Shown: positions 18,806 through 26,590 of the stretch, piece after piece
Layout of the letters: every line of letters begins with the position of its first letter
Position numbering within the stretch: the first letter of the stretch is position 1
Assembly: GCF_000176235.1 (NCBI RefSeq)
Contig: NZ_ACZV01000005.1
Coordinates: 2,046,001-2,110,000, forward strand
Direction of reading: 5' to 3'
Length of the DNA: 64,000 nucleotides
Source of the DNA: Vibrio orientalis CIP 102891 = ATCC 33934
GTDB taxonomy: Bacteria > Pseudomonadota > Gammaproteobacteria > Enterobacterales > Vibrionaceae
Notes under the pieces: generated by a model
Told to the model about the DNA's origin: nothing
The model's input: only the letters and a program-made list of their open reading frames with translations
Database searches by the model: none
Translations under genes and position numbers: made by a program

Positions 18806-20044
18806 CTATTGGAGCGTATCAGGCTGGTAGAAATGAAAGCTGTTTTTTTGTGACTGCTTGACTGAATACATGGCCTGATCCGCTTCGTGCACTAACTGCT
18901 CAATTTCAAACTGACACGAGGGAGCAATTGCAATACCAACACTGCATCCTACAGAGATTTCTTGTTGATTATAAAGAGACGGTTCGTTGGCAAATTGAAT
19001 CACTTGGGTGGCAACATCTGCAAGCATAAGATCATCTTGCTGTTCTAAGACTAAATAAATAACAAACTCATCCCCACCAATTCTTCCAACCACACCTGGA
19101 AGATTATTCTTTGACAGTAACTTGGAAAATCGACGGGCGATTTGAACCAAAATCATATCCCCCGCTGCATGTCCGTAAGTATCATTAACTTGTTTGAATC
19201 CATCTAAATCAACCAGAATCAGAGCGATATATTGACTTGATTTGATCGCCCTTTGAACATACTTTTCACAACCTAGACGATTCTTCAATCCAGTGAGGAT
19301 ATCTTGCTCGGCAAGGTTGCGATAATACTGTTCCCAGTGTTCAATTTGAGCACGTAGTTCCCTTTCTCTTTCAATAGCTTGGCGTGAGCTTTCAATAAAC
19401 GAATTGACACTATGAACCACCACTCCTAGCTCATTCTCTCGATTGGCTTGGTCAATAGCGATGGTTTCAACCTTTCCTGGCGTGATCGAGTATAAGGTTC
19501 GAGACAATAGGGTTAACGGTCTCCCGATAATTCTTTCAAAGACAATAATTAAAGCGACCACGGTAACTAAAAACTGAATCACAACAAACAATACCTGATT
19601 CAAGGCTTGCTCTAACGCTGAACTCTGTAGCGCTTGTTCATTGTTGTGGATATATAACGTTCCGATCAGTTCCCTATTTGATGGAGAATACAAGGGGTAT
19701 TGGTTGGCGGTTTGCCAAAGGGTCTCTTCATCGAGCAAGGTGCGATTTGAAGAAAAAGAAACCCCATCCTTTCCGGTAATAAGAACCGCATCGATCTCTT
19801 TATGAAGTAATAACGCGGTAATCACTTCATTGGCAATCTCACTATTATTGACGTAGACCGCTATCGCCGCGGAGTTAGAGAGCGACAAGACAAGTTTGCG
19901 TTCAAGTTCGTTATGCCTTTGGTCTGCATTCTGAAGACCAATCGGGATCATCACGATAAGCACAATGCTTAAGTAACACAGCGCTAAAACGGATACGATT
20001 TTTAGCATCCTATTCGATAATGACCTCAATCTCGGCTTACTCAT
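18806..20044 (-). CDS. Membrane diguanylate cyclase with CHASE8-like sensor, HAMP and GGDEF
   Basis: The 412-residue protein should make c-di-GMP. Membrane segments at about residues 13-33 and 150-170 flank a periplasmic domain. That domain contains SNSAAIAVYVNNSEIANEV and LLLHKEIDAVLIT, a pattern like the CHASE8 sensor of YfiN/DgcN. A HAMP domain follows (about 172-225), then a GGDEF domain with GLKNRLGCEKYV, LVDLDGFKQVND and the intact active site RIGGDEFVIYL. The inhibitory RxxD site expected five residues before GGDEF is absent (NLPG instead), so product inhibition may be missing. It overlaps the upstream PstS-like gene by 8 bases and runs convergently to barA with a three-base gap. It is likely the output of the three-gene operon. 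Confidence 0.9.
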   Translation of the reverse strand: MSKPRLRSLSNRMLKIVSVLALCYLSIVLIVMIPIGLQNADQRHNELERKLVLSLSNSAAIAVYVNNSEIANEVITALLLHKEIDAVLITGKDGVSFSSNRTLLDEETLWQTANQYPLYSPSNRELIGTLYIHNNEQALQSSALEQALNQVLFVVIQFLVTVVALIIVFERIIGRPLTLLSRTLYSITPGKVETIAIDQANRENELGVVVHSVNSFIESSRQAIERERELRAQIEHWEQYYRNLAEQDILTGLKNRLGCEKYVQRAIKSSQYIALILVDLDGFKQVNDTYGHAAGDMILVQIARRFSKLLSKNNLPGVVGRIGGDEFVIYLVLEQQDDLMLADVATQVIQFANEPSLYNQQEISVGCSVGIAIAPSCQFEIEQLVHEADQAMYSVKQSQKNSFHFYQPDTLQ

Positions 20045-20450
20045 TAATCTCTAAAACCACCTTAATTCCTGAATCAATAGCAGGGCGCTCGGCGGTGTAA
20101 CCGACCGCCTGAGGGTTTGCTAACAGCTTCTCAAATACGCGCGAATCAGACTCGACTTGCTCGGGTGCTCGCATGCTGCCAGAGAATTTAAGCTTGGCCC
20201 AATAGGCGTTCACTTGGCTCTCTCTCATCTGGGTTACGCTCATGAAAAATCGTCGTCTCACCTCACCCTTACGATCGATGACTTGGTTTATATATAGGCT
20301 ATCTAATACTTTAGTACGTCCTAGATAAACATCCGCAATATCATCGACTTCAAATCGATTGATTTGACTTTGTTCACTGACAACAACAAACAACCCCGCA
20401 ACTGAGTATGGAGTAAACAAGAGTAGTAGAAGGCTTAGATACGTTCTCAT
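20037..20450 (-). CDS. Small PstS-like periplasmic substrate-binding protein
   Basis: The 137-residue protein starts at the ATG at 20450, preceded by a very strong AGGAGGCGAT ribosome site. An in-frame start at 20537 would run into the upstream gene and is rejected. A signal peptide (MRTYLSLLLLLFTPYSVAG) leads to a fold seen in short phosphate-ABC-type binding proteins: FVVVSEQSQINRF, IADVYLGRTK, INQVIDRKGEVRRRFF and a C-terminal YTAERP strand before VKVVLEI-like residues. It is about half the length of true PstS and has no permease or ATPase nearby, so transport is unlikely. Placed between an outer-membrane barrel and a diguanylate cyclase with a periplasmic sensor, it may pass a ligand signal to the cyclase. 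That role is inference. Confidence 0.8.
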   Translation of the reverse strand: MRTYLSLLLLLFTPYSVAGLFVVVSEQSQINRFEVDDIADVYLGRTKVLDSLYINQVIDRKGEVRRRFFMSVTQMRESQVNAYWAKLKFSGSMRAPEQVESDSRVFEKLLANPQAVGYTAERPAIDSGIKVVLEINE

Positions 20451-20458
20451 ATCGCCTC

Positions 20459-21730
20459 CTAAAATATAAAGTTTAGATTTATGGAATAAACTTGTGCATC
20501 CCGCCCACTGCCTAACACAGAAGGATCCGATGCCCACAAACCATATCCAAACTCATTAATGTCAATGTAATCGACCTGAGCTTTCAGTGCTAACTGAGGA
20601 AGTACATCCCAACGAACGCCTAATGAATAGGTGCTTTGATCAATACGAACAGAATTGATACCAACATTGGCACCCGTCTGAAGTAGAGAAAATGCAGGGT
20701 TTACTGCCCCCCAATCTAAACGGCTAGAATAATAGGAGTAAGTAGGACTAAACTGCCCATACATGACATAAGGCGTAATGTTATCAAGGCTATAACCAAC
20801 TAAGGCATAGCCTCCACGACCTTGGGGGATGGAAGATTTATCGGCGTCAATCTGAAACAATTCCGTTTGTATCGTCCACAGACCATCAAAATAAAGCATC
20901 GCCAGCTGATAATACTCAACAGTTTGATTATCAAGTGTCATCGCGTTATACGCTAGGGCCGCTTCCTCACTTACTCCCGGAATACCCAGCATTGAAAGCT
21001 GTTGTAGTTGACTTTGGAGTGCTTGAATTGATGCGCCTTGCTTAATCGATAGAGAGCCGACATTAGCGTATGAGGCTTGCCATTTCCAATTGCCTTGCAT
21101 CACTTCAAAAGATGCACTTAAGACCTCTTTAAGCTCAGCAGTGTAGTCATCGTTTGTTTGCGGGATTTCTCCTCCCTGGTCGTTACTCCCATACTCAAAT
21201 TTCAGTGACCAATTAAATGCAGGATTGTTGGATAAGTAACTCACCCCAACGCCATCAAGTGAGTCAAAGACAATACCACCATACAACTCTTGAGATGGCC
21301 GCACCCACAAGTGGCCATAATCGATATACCGACTGTCTGCCGCCGCATATGCGCTTACCCCGACCCTACCGACTAGGAAGTTCCAATGCTCGTTTGGCAC
21401 ATAGCGAATAAATGCCAACTCGGTTAGCTCATCGAGGTCGTGTTTAGTACTGTTGTCGAGTAACCATTGCGTGGTAAATGACCATTGATGATTAAAGCTA
21501 CCATCTAGCTGTAGACCAAAATTAGAGTCGGTTAACCATGAACCATTGTCGTCAATGTCTGCAGTTTGAGTAATGTCGCGGCGATAGGCTAGTTGGTCTT
21601 CACCTTCATACGCATAACCTAATGTACCAAAGCCGGACACTGACCAATCGACAGCCATTGTATGAAAACTAAAGCCTAACAAGCTTACAGTCAGAGCCAC
21701 TGTTACCACTATCGGTGGTTTTGTATCCAT
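20459..21730 (-). CDS. Outer-membrane beta-barrel porin-like protein
   Basis: The 423-residue protein has a signal peptide (about 26 residues, ending HTMA before VDWSVSG). The N-terminus VSGFGTLGYAYEGED, alternating polar and aromatic strands throughout, and a final INLNFIF ending in phenylalanine together make the C-terminal signature recognised by the BAM complex. DSNFGLQLDG and VGRVGVSAYAAADSRYIDYG resemble strands of uncharacterised Vibrio and Shewanella porin-like proteins. The substrate is unknown. The stop is 8 bases before the PstS-like gene, so barrel, periplasmic protein and cyclase appear to form one operon. No Pho box or other recognisable operator was found in the 158 bases upstream. 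Confidence 0.82.
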   Translation of the reverse strand: MDTKPPIVVTVALTVSLLGFSFHTMAVDWSVSGFGTLGYAYEGEDQLAYRRDITQTADIDDNGSWLTDSNFGLQLDGSFNHQWSFTTQWLLDNSTKHDLDELTELAFIRYVPNEHWNFLVGRVGVSAYAAADSRYIDYGHLWVRPSQELYGGIVFDSLDGVGVSYLSNNPAFNWSLKFEYGSNDQGGEIPQTNDDYTAELKEVLSASFEVMQGNWKWQASYANVGSLSIKQGASIQALQSQLQQLSMLGIPGVSEEAALAYNAMTLDNQTVEYYQLAMLYFDGLWTIQTELFQIDADKSSIPQGRGGYALVGYSLDNITPYVMYGQFSPTYSYYSSRLDWGAVNPAFSLLQTGANVGINSVRIDQSTYSLGVRWDVLPQLALKAQVDYIDINEFGYGLWASDPSVLGSGRDAQVYSINLNFIF

Positions 21731-21857
21731 ATTGAGTAATCCTTAGCAACAGAGCTGTAAGCACTAAACATGAGGTATTTTGCTAGTAATGTTTTTTCTA
21801 ACCCTTATAAATTATTAGCAAAAAAATGCACTAAGGAGGGAATATGCTGAAAATAAA

Positions 21858-21878
21858 AAAGCGACCTAAGGTCGCTTT
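21858..21878 (-). terminator. Terminator of the rnc-era-recO-pdxJ-acpS run
   Basis: AAAGCGACC (21858-21866) and GGTCGCTTT (21870-21878) with a TAA loop. On the minus strand the stem runs into TTTTTTATTTTC. Confidence 0.85.
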
Positions 21879-21888
21879 CATTTATCAG

Positions 21889-22269
21889 TTAGTTTTCGAG
21901 TATGACCGTTGCCATTGCATAATGCCGTTCATCGGAAATGGAGAGATGTATATTGGTCACCCCTCTCTGCTCGGCAAGCTCAAGTGCTTTATGGGACAAG
22001 CTCAACTTAGGTGCACCAAGCTCATCATTGACAACCGTAAAATCGTGGAAGGTGACGCCAAGCGCAATGCCTGTGCCCAGTGCTTTTGACGCGGCTTCTT
22101 TGGCGGCAAATCGTTTGGCTAAAAAACGTCCTTGCTGCTTCAAGCTAGAAAACGTCTCAAACTCAACGTCTGTTAAAATGCGCTTTGCAAATGCTTCACC
22201 AGATCGAGCAAGTGCCTTTTCGACTCGCTCAATCTCAGCAATGTCTGTTCCTAAACCGACAATCGCCAT
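21889..22269 (-). CDS. acpS: Holo-[acyl-carrier-protein] synthase
   Basis: Transfers phosphopantetheine from CoA to apo-acyl carrier protein, needed for fatty acid synthesis. The 126-residue length is typical of AcpS. Signature motifs are IVGLGTDIAEIERVE at the N-terminus (with the metal-binding aspartate) and RFAAKEAASKALGTG in the middle. It lies five bases after pdxJ and is the last gene of the conserved rnc-era-recO-pdxJ-acpS order. A strong terminator lies about 10 bases after its stop. Confidence 0.97.
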   Translation of the reverse strand: MAIVGLGTDIAEIERVEKALARSGEAFAKRILTDVEFETFSSLKQQGRFLAKRFAAKEAASKALGTGIALGVTFHDFTVVNDELGAPKLSLSHKALELAEQRGVTNIHLSISDERHYAMATVILEN

Positions 22270-22274
22270 AACGT

Positions 22275-23006
22275 TTACTTGCGCGCTTCAACCATAATGG
22301 CTTTCATATCTGCCACCGCTTTATTCAAGCCGTCAAACACCGCACGGCCCATGATCGAGTGGCCAATGTTTAGCTCAAAGATTTCTGGAATCGCCGCAAT
22401 TGGGGCCACGTTGTGGTAAGTCAGGCCATGACCTGCATTTACAGTGATGCCAAGATCTGCTGCGTAACTTGCGCCGGCAGCGATCTTTTTCAGCTCATCT
22501 TGCTGATCTTCTTCGGTTTCTGCATCTGCGTAATGACCAGTGTGAAGTTCAACAAATGGTGCACCACATGCTTTTGCTGCGTCAATTTGCTCACGATCTG
22601 CATCAATAAATAGCGACACTTTAATGCCTGCTTCTGACAGAGTTTGAGTCGCCGCTTTGACTTTTTCTAGGTGACCTGCAACATCAAGACCGCCTTCCGT
22701 CGTCAGTTCTTCACGCTTCTCAGGCACAAGACATACGTATTCTGGTTTGGTCTTAAGCGCAATCTCGACCATTTCATCGGTAACGGCCATTTCTAGGTTC
22801 ATACGCGTTTGTAGCGTCTCACGCAGGATGCGAACATCACGATCAACAATATGACGACGGTCTTCACGCAGGTGAATAGTAATACCATCAGCACCTGCTC
22901 GCTCAGCAATTTCTGCTGCATGTACAGGATCAGGATACTTAGTACCACGCGCGTTACGTAGCGTTGCAATGTGGTCGATATTTACACCTAGGTAGATTGA
23001 GCTCAT
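22275..23006 (-). CDS. pdxJ: Pyridoxine 5'-phosphate synthase
   Basis: Condenses 3-amino-2-oxopropyl phosphate with 1-deoxyxylulose 5-phosphate to form pyridoxine 5'-phosphate in vitamin B6 synthesis. The 243-residue TIM-barrel protein is full length. Visible motifs are LGVNIDHIATLRNARGT at the N-terminus, GADGITIHLREDRRHI, the glutamate-containing LVPEKREELTTEGGLDV, FIDADREQIDAA, VELHTGHYAD and NAGHGLTYHNV. Its ATG overlaps the recO stop by 4 bases, and acpS follows after five bases, so the three are translationally coupled. Confidence 0.97.
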   Translation of the reverse strand: MSSIYLGVNIDHIATLRNARGTKYPDPVHAAEIAERAGADGITIHLREDRRHIVDRDVRILRETLQTRMNLEMAVTDEMVEIALKTKPEYVCLVPEKREELTTEGGLDVAGHLEKVKAATQTLSEAGIKVSLFIDADREQIDAAKACGAPFVELHTGHYADAETEEDQQDELKKIAAGASYAADLGITVNAGHGLTYHNVAPIAAIPEIFELNIGHSIMGRAVFDGLNKAVADMKAIMVEARK

Positions 23007-23728
23007 TTTCCAATACTCCGTGCTCGGGGAATCATCGACATAAACAATTCCCTGCTTTTTAATGGTTTGCCGCCAAGATACGGCTTTAATGCTATACGTG
23101 TAAAGCGTTTTGCCGCTTTGAGTTGTTCTTTTGTGGTAAATCTACGTTCACTAATGGCGATCAGTTCATCGCCTCTAAAGGTTAAATTGTCATGACGTAC
23201 TGATGCGATAAAGCCTTTCTGCTCTCGGTAACGATAAGTCATTCCCGGATCAATCGGTTCACCACTACCCGCGCAGTGGAGAAAGTCCACCCCATAGCCC
23301 ATTGCCGATAGCAAAGCGAGTTCAAAACGTCTCAGCGCAGGCTCAGGGTTATCAGCTTGAGCTAACTCTGTTAGCGCGTGCAAATAGTCATGAAACAGGG
23401 CTGGCATCGCCACTTCCGCCATCAATACTCGGCCAATCAATTCATTAACGTACATCCCTGAATAGAGGTTAATGCCCGTTAACGGTAAACCTAAGCTAAT
23501 TGGCTCTGCTTGGCGCAAGGTTTTCATCGAACCATTCCCCGACCACTTGAGTAATAACGGGGTAAAAGGCTGAAGTGCACCTTTGAGGTTGGAACGTTTA
23601 CTGCGGGCACCTTTCGACATCAAAGTGACACGGCCATACTCCTCACTAAACACGTCGAGAATTAAGCTCGATTCGCTGTAAGGGCGGCGGTGTAAAACAA
23701 AACAGCGCTGTAAGCCTTCAGAGGACAT
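23003..23728 (-). CDS. recO: DNA repair protein RecO
   Basis: Recombination mediator that, with RecR, loads RecA onto SSB-coated single-stranded DNA. The 241-residue protein starts with SSEGLQRCFVLHRRPYSESSLILDVFSEEYGRV, the OB-fold domain of the family, followed by a helical domain (LYSGMYVNELIGRVL, ALRRFELALLSAMGYG). I place the start at 23728. The upstream in-frame ATG at 23770 lies inside a terminator-like hairpin and would add 14 hydrophobic residues. The ribosome site before 23728 is weak, consistent with low expression. It overlaps pdxJ by 4 bases. Confidence 0.93.
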   Translation of the reverse strand: MSSEGLQRCFVLHRRPYSESSLILDVFSEEYGRVTLMSKGARSKRSNLKGALQPFTPLLLKWSGNGSMKTLRQAEPISLGLPLTGINLYSGMYVNELIGRVLMAEVAMPALFHDYLHALTELAQADNPEPALRRFELALLSAMGYGVDFLHCAGSGEPIDPGMTYRYREQKGFIASVRHDNLTFRGDELIAISERRFTTKEQLKAAKRFTRIALKPYLGGKPLKSRELFMSMIPRARSIGK

Positions 23729-23757
23729 AGAGATTGCCAAACTAATGTTACATAAAA

Positions 23758-23783
23758 AATAAGGAGCCATAGGGCTCCTTATT
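23758..23783 (-). terminator. Terminator or attenuator between era and recO
   Basis: AATAAGGAGCC (23758-23768) and GGCTCCTTATT (23773-23783) form an 11-bp stem with a 4-base loop. On the minus strand it is followed by TTTTTTATG. It sits inside the rnc-era-recO-pdxJ-acpS gene run, so it probably reduces expression of the distal genes. Confidence 0.75.
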
Positions 23784-23820
23784 TCGTCTTATTCGGAGCG
23801 AAGCACGAGCCTCGCAAACC

Positions 23821-24798
23821 TTATAGATCGTCGATATAGCCAAGAGAGCGCAGTGCACGCTCATCGTCTGCCCAACCTGATTTCACTTTAACCCAAGTTT
23901 CTAAGTAAACCTTACGGCCAAACAGCTCTTCCATATCTAGGCGTGCTTCACGACCAATCGTCTTGATCTTCTCGCCGCCCTTGCCAATCACCATCTTCTT
24001 CTGACCATTACGTTCAACAAGAATCAGTGCATTGATGTGGAAGCCATCTGTGTCTGGGTTGTAGTCAAAACGTTCGATCTCAACCGTTACTGAGTAAGGC
24101 AGTTCTTCACCGGTGAAACGCATCAGCTTCTCACGTACGATCTCTGATGCCATAAAGCGTTGAGAGCGGTCTGTCACATACTCTTCTGGGAAATGATGCG
24201 TCGCTTTAGGTAAGTGCTCGCGCACATGCTTACGCAAAACGTCGATGTTTTTACCGTGTTTAGCCGAAATTGGCACAACATCAACAAAGTCCATTTTGCT
24301 CGACATTTCTTGCATATGCATCATGACGTCGTTGCGGTCTTGGACAACATCTACCTTGTTGACACACAATACCACTGGGAAGTTAGATTTCTGCAGTTTA
24401 GTCAGAACCATCTCATCATCAGCAGTCCAGTGTGTACCATCCACGAGGAAGAAAACTAGGTTTACATCACTTAGCGATGAGTTTGCCGCACGGTTCATCA
24501 AACGGTTAATCGCACGCTTCTCTTCGATGTGAAGACCAGGAGTATCGACGTAAATCGCTTGGTAATCGCCTTCAGTATCAACACCCATAATACGGTGACG
24601 AGTTGTCTGAGGCTTACGTGAGGTGATCGAAATCTTCTGACCTAAAATACGGTTTAGAAGCGTCGATTTACCGACGTTAGGGCGACCAACGATCGCGACA
24701 AAACCACAATGCTGATTTTCTGGTGAGGTAGCCTGTTCGCCACCTGATGAGAAAAACGCATCAATATCAAATTCGTTGTTATCCGTTGAATCAGTCAT
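23821..24798 (-). CDS. era: GTPase Era, 30S ribosome assembly factor
   Basis: Essential GTPase that binds 16S rRNA near its 3' end and monitors 30S maturation. The 325 residues include an N-terminal extension of about 30 residues, rich in Asp, Asn and Ser, not present in E. coli Era (301 residues). Next comes the GTPase domain: G1 GRPNVGKS at residues 38-45, DTPGLH, and NKVDV. The C-terminal KH RNA-binding domain contains KKMVIGKGGEKIKTIG. Its start overlaps the rnc stop by 8 bases, which couples translation. Confidence 0.97.
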   Translation of the reverse strand: MTDSTDNNEFDIDAFFSSGGEQATSPENQHCGFVAIVGRPNVGKSTLLNRILGQKISITSRKPQTTRHRIMGVDTEGDYQAIYVDTPGLHIEEKRAINRLMNRAANSSLSDVNLVFFLVDGTHWTADDEMVLTKLQKSNFPVVLCVNKVDVVQDRNDVMMHMQEMSSKMDFVDVVPISAKHGKNIDVLRKHVREHLPKATHHFPEEYVTDRSQRFMASEIVREKLMRFTGEELPYSVTVEIERFDYNPDTDGFHINALILVERNGQKKMVIGKGGEKIKTIGREARLDMEELFGRKVYLETWVKVKSGWADDERALRSLGYIDDL

Positions 24799-25468
24799 TG
24801 GTTAATTGCTCTAGTGCTAATTCAGCAGCCGCTTGTTCTGCCTTGCGGCGGCTGGTGCCTTTACCAATAACAGGTTGTCCAATACCTGCCACTTCGCACG
24901 AAACCGTAAACTCTTGGTTATGTGCTTCACCTTTAATATTAGTCACTGTGTAAGCAGGTAGCGGCTTTCTTCGACCTTGAAGGAACTCTTGAAGGCGAGT
25001 TTTCGGGTCTTTCTGTGATACACCCGGCTTGATTGCATCAAGGCGCGTCTTGTACCAGCTAAGAATAATGCCACGAACCACTTCAATGTCGCTGTCTAAG
25101 TAGATAGCACCAATGATGGCTTCCACAGCGTCGGCAAGAATTGAATCACGGCGGAAACCGCCACTTTTTAATTCACCTGGACCTAATTTTAAGTGATCTC
25201 CTAGTTCGAATTCGCGACCTAGTTCAGCAAGCGTATTACCACGAACAAGTGTCGCGCGCATACGGCTCATGTCCCCTTCGTTAACCTTAGGGAAACGGTG
25301 ATAAAGATCATCAGCAATGACAAAACTTAAAATTGAATCGCCCAGAAACTCAAGACGCTCATTATGTTTTCCATTAGCGCTGCGGTGTGTCAGCGCTAAA
25401 CTGATTAGCTCAGCATCATTAAACTGATAGCCGAGCTTCTTCTCTAGTTTTGGTGTAGGAGAATTCAT
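24791..25468 (-). CDS. rnc: Ribonuclease III
   Basis: Double-strand-specific endoribonuclease that processes pre-rRNA and regulates some mRNAs. The 225-residue protein (E. coli 226) has the catalytic signature ERLEFLGDSIL (about residues 37-47), the second acidic cluster in ADAVEAIIGAIYLDS, and a C-terminal double-stranded RNA-binding domain (DPKTRLQEFLQG, GKGTSRRKAEQAAAELAL). It lies between lepB (20 bases upstream) and era (8-base overlap). Confidence 0.97.
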   Translation of the reverse strand: MNSPTPKLEKKLGYQFNDAELISLALTHRSANGKHNERLEFLGDSILSFVIADDLYHRFPKVNEGDMSRMRATLVRGNTLAELGREFELGDHLKLGPGELKSGGFRRDSILADAVEAIIGAIYLDSDIEVVRGIILSWYKTRLDAIKPGVSQKDPKTRLQEFLQGRRKPLPAYTVTNIKGEAHNQEFTVSCEVAGIGQPVIGKGTSRRKAEQAAAELALEQLTND

Positions 25469-25488
25469 GCTCTCTCGATATAGATTAA

Positions 25489-26385
25489 TTAGTGAATACC
25501 ACCGATGCGGTTAAAACGCACACCAGTTGGAATCCATGAAGGCAATACGCTATCTTCGCTACGCTCAAACTCGAAGCTAATCCAAATAGCGACAGCCTTA
25601 CCTACAAGGTTTGCTTCCGGAACAAAGCCCCAGTAGCGACTGTCAGCGCTGTTGTCACGGTTATCACCCATCACAAAGTACTGACCTTCTGGTACAACCC
25701 ACTCATTAACGCCATTGCGCGGTTGATACAATTCAACGCGGTCACGACGTAGCGGATTCACCAAGATTTGGTGTCCAGTTTCACTTAATTGCTCATCCAA
25801 CTGAATCAGAGGGATACCATTTTGGATAAACTGGCTTTCTTCTACATTCGATAGTTTCACTGGCTTACATACGTTTTCGCCAGGAGACTGAATACAGACT
25901 TCTTTTTTGCTGTTGTAGCGAACCGTATCACCCGGCAGACCGACGACACGCTTAATGTAATCGATACTTGGCTGAGGTGGATACTTAAATACCACAGTAT
26001 CACCACGCTCAGGTTTACCTGTTTCAACTAGCTGTGTACGCCACACTGGGTCTTTCAGACCGTAAGCGTACTTCTCTACCAAGATGAAGTCACCCACCAG
26101 CAGTGTTGGCATCATAGAGCCTGATGGAATTTGAAACGGTTCGTAGATAAAAGAGCGCAATACGAGTACAGCCGCAATCACTGGGAAAATAGAAACACTA
26201 TTTTCAATCCACCACGGTTGAGTCTTCACTTTTTCAAGAACAGCGGCATCTAAACCATTGGTTTGCGCTTCGACTTCCGCCACTTTCGCTTGGCGTTTCT
26301 TTGCAAAGACCAGCTTTTCTAGCACCCAGACAATACCTGTTACCAAAGTAACAATCACAAGGATGAGTGAAAATGTATTCGCCAT
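25489..26385 (-). CDS. lepB: Signal peptidase I (leader peptidase)
   Basis: Cleaves signal peptides of exported proteins at the outer face of the inner membrane. The 298-residue protein has two N-terminal membrane segments (about residues 4-22 and 62-80) and a periplasmic catalytic domain. The catalytic Ser90 lies in PSGSMMPTL, and the general base Lys145 in YIKRVVGLPGD. Box E, GDNRDNSADSRYWG, is also present. E. coli LepB (324 residues) has the same layout. It lies between lepA and rnc, but an ERIC-type element separates it from lepA. Confidence 0.97.
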   Translation of the reverse strand: MANTFSLILVIVTLVTGIVWVLEKLVFAKKRQAKVAEVEAQTNGLDAAVLEKVKTQPWWIENSVSIFPVIAAVLVLRSFIYEPFQIPSGSMMPTLLVGDFILVEKYAYGLKDPVWRTQLVETGKPERGDTVVFKYPPQPSIDYIKRVVGLPGDTVRYNSKKEVCIQSPGENVCKPVKLSNVEESQFIQNGIPLIQLDEQLSETGHQILVNPLRRDRVELYQPRNGVNEWVVPEGQYFVMGDNRDNSADSRYWGFVPEANLVGKAVAIWISFEFERSEDSVLPSWIPTGVRFNRIGGIH

Positions 26386-26460
26386 TGACTTCCCTTATCT
26401 CAAAAATACGAAAGTGAAAGAGCCGAAACCCTTCCACTTACTCATTGAATTTAATTCTAA

Positions 26461-26590
26461 TAATCCCATAAATAGTTGGCGTTACAGCTAGGCGACTAGC
26501 AAACTCAGCCCTATGAGCATAGGTGTACTATGTGATTAGGGTGAGTTTGCGCTGGCAACAACGCTGTAGCGTCAAATATGACTGGGATTA
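26461..26590. repeat. ERIC-type intergenic repeat, about 130 bp, ending in the lepA stop codon
   Basis: The lepA-lepB gap is mostly one long imperfect palindrome. Terminal arms TAATCCCA (26461-26468) and TGGGATTA (26583-26590) are perfect inverted repeats. Inner arms GGCGTTACAGC and GCTGTAGCGTC, GCAAACTCA and TGAGTTTGC, and CCCTA and TAGGG pair around a centre near 26525. From memory, the interior aligns with the core of enterobacterial repetitive intergenic consensus (ERIC) elements (AGGAGC / GGGGTGAG / CCAACA regions), and about 127 bp is the usual ERIC length. The element's last TAA, read on the minus strand, is the lepA stop codon. Confidence 0.78.

Noticed and set aside
21731..21888. Pho box upstream of the barrel / PstS-like / cyclase operon
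   Set aside because: I looked for CTGTCAT-type repeats because of the PstS-like gene, but none were found on either strand.
23729..23770. Upstream recO start at 23770
   Set aside because: The ATG is in the loop and stem of the era-recO terminator hairpin; the RecO family begins at the inner methionine.
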